A DNA stretch of 5,347 nucleotides from Candidatus Sumerlaeota bacterium (lineage in GTDB: Bacteria > UBP6 > UBA1177), in NCBI GenBank assembly GCA_007136595.1, contig SLGQ01000342.1, positions 1 to 5,347 of the forward strand. Direction: 5' to 3'. Shown here piece after piece: positions 5,188 through 5,347 of this stretch. The notes under the pieces were generated by a model. It had not been told where the DNA came from, searched no databases, and saw only the letters and a program-made list of their open reading frames with translations. Each line of letters begins with the position of its first letter. The stretch's first letter is position 1. The position numbers and the translations under genes were made by a program.

Positions 5188-5347
5188 TTACTCCAGATCG
5201 ACCATCTTGATCTTTGAGTCAGTGTTTTCTATTTTTGCACTTATGTTCTCTCTGAGCTGGTCGTCCATTTTAAGAACGGTCAAAGCCTCTACATCTTTAG
5301 GGTTCAACTTTAAAATTTTGTGATAGAAAATGTTCCTGTAAACGAGA
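5188..5347 (-). CDS. 3' end of a TPR-like protein (partial, start outside window)
   Basis: The last 52 codons of a minus-strand gene are readable from the window edge to a TAA stop at 5190-5188; this fragment is too short to stand out as an independent ORF. The peptide contains FYHKILKLNPKDVEALTVLK, which matches the second helix and loop of a tetratricopeptide repeat (hydrophobic-K-LNP-D-x-EAL), followed by a polar, charged tail ending KIKMVDLE. Such tails are common where a TPR array ends, so the missing upstream part is probably a TPR scaffold protein, but one partial repeat is thin evidence. About 110 bases with a promoter-like box separate it from the lipoprotein gene downstream, so it probably belongs to another transcription unit, although no convincing terminator lies between and read-through is possible. 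Codon use looks normal for a real gene. Confidence is moderate that it is coding, lower for the TPR assignment. Confidence 0.65.
   Translation of the reverse strand, partial: LVYRNIFYHKILKLNPKDVEALTVLKMDDQLRENISAKIENTDSKIKMVDLE

Overview
The window holds one compact minus-strand gene cluster and the 3' end of a further minus-strand gene. Reading in the direction of transcription (high to low coordinates) the order is: (1) the C-terminal 52 residues of a TPR-like protein, stop at 5188-5190; (2) an intergenic stretch of about 110 bases with a consensus TATAAT -10 box and a 10-bp perfect inverted repeat; (3) a 530-residue lipoprotein made of two tandem copies of a 215-residue, OB-fold-like unit joined by Asp/Glu-rich linkers; (4) a 770-residue lipoprotein of the metallophosphoesterase/5'-nucleotidase family with a large Cys-rich, Ca-loop insertion inside its catalytic domain; (5) a 384-residue lipoprotein with a possible Ig-like N-terminal part and one divergent copy of the unit found twice in gene 3. 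No gene-free stretch exceeds 300 bases and I see no credible plus-strand gene, RNA gene, mobile element or CRISPR array.

Genes 3, 4 and 5 form a very likely operon. The spacing is 1 nt between genes 3 and 4 and 8 nt between 4 and 5. The ribosome binding site of gene 4 lies in the last codons of gene 3, and that of gene 5 overlaps the stop codon of gene 4, so translation is probably coupled. All three products begin with a lipobox signal peptide (cleavage before Cys23, Cys22 and Cys17), and none has Asp after the Cys, which in a diderm would fit outer-membrane or surface delivery.

Functionally the centre is a secreted 5'-nucleotidase-type phosphohydrolase with all metal ligands present. It is flanked by two proteins whose repeat unit resembles the OB-like domains that accompany secreted nucleases such as Bacillus YhcR. 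YhcR carries OB-fold, nuclease and 5'-nucleotidase domains in one chain; here OB-like units and nucleotidase are on separate chains of one operon. A role in extracellular nucleotide or nucleic-acid scavenging is my inference. No nuclease catalytic domain is visible.

Organism: the DNA is AT-rich. Several consecutive lipoproteins, Asp/Asn/Glu-rich linkers after the lipidated Cys, and repeats of the type CWDxNxNxxCDPxEDxNxDGxCD remind me of uncultured deltaproteobacterial or Myxococcota-like diderms. This is a style-based guess at low confidence.
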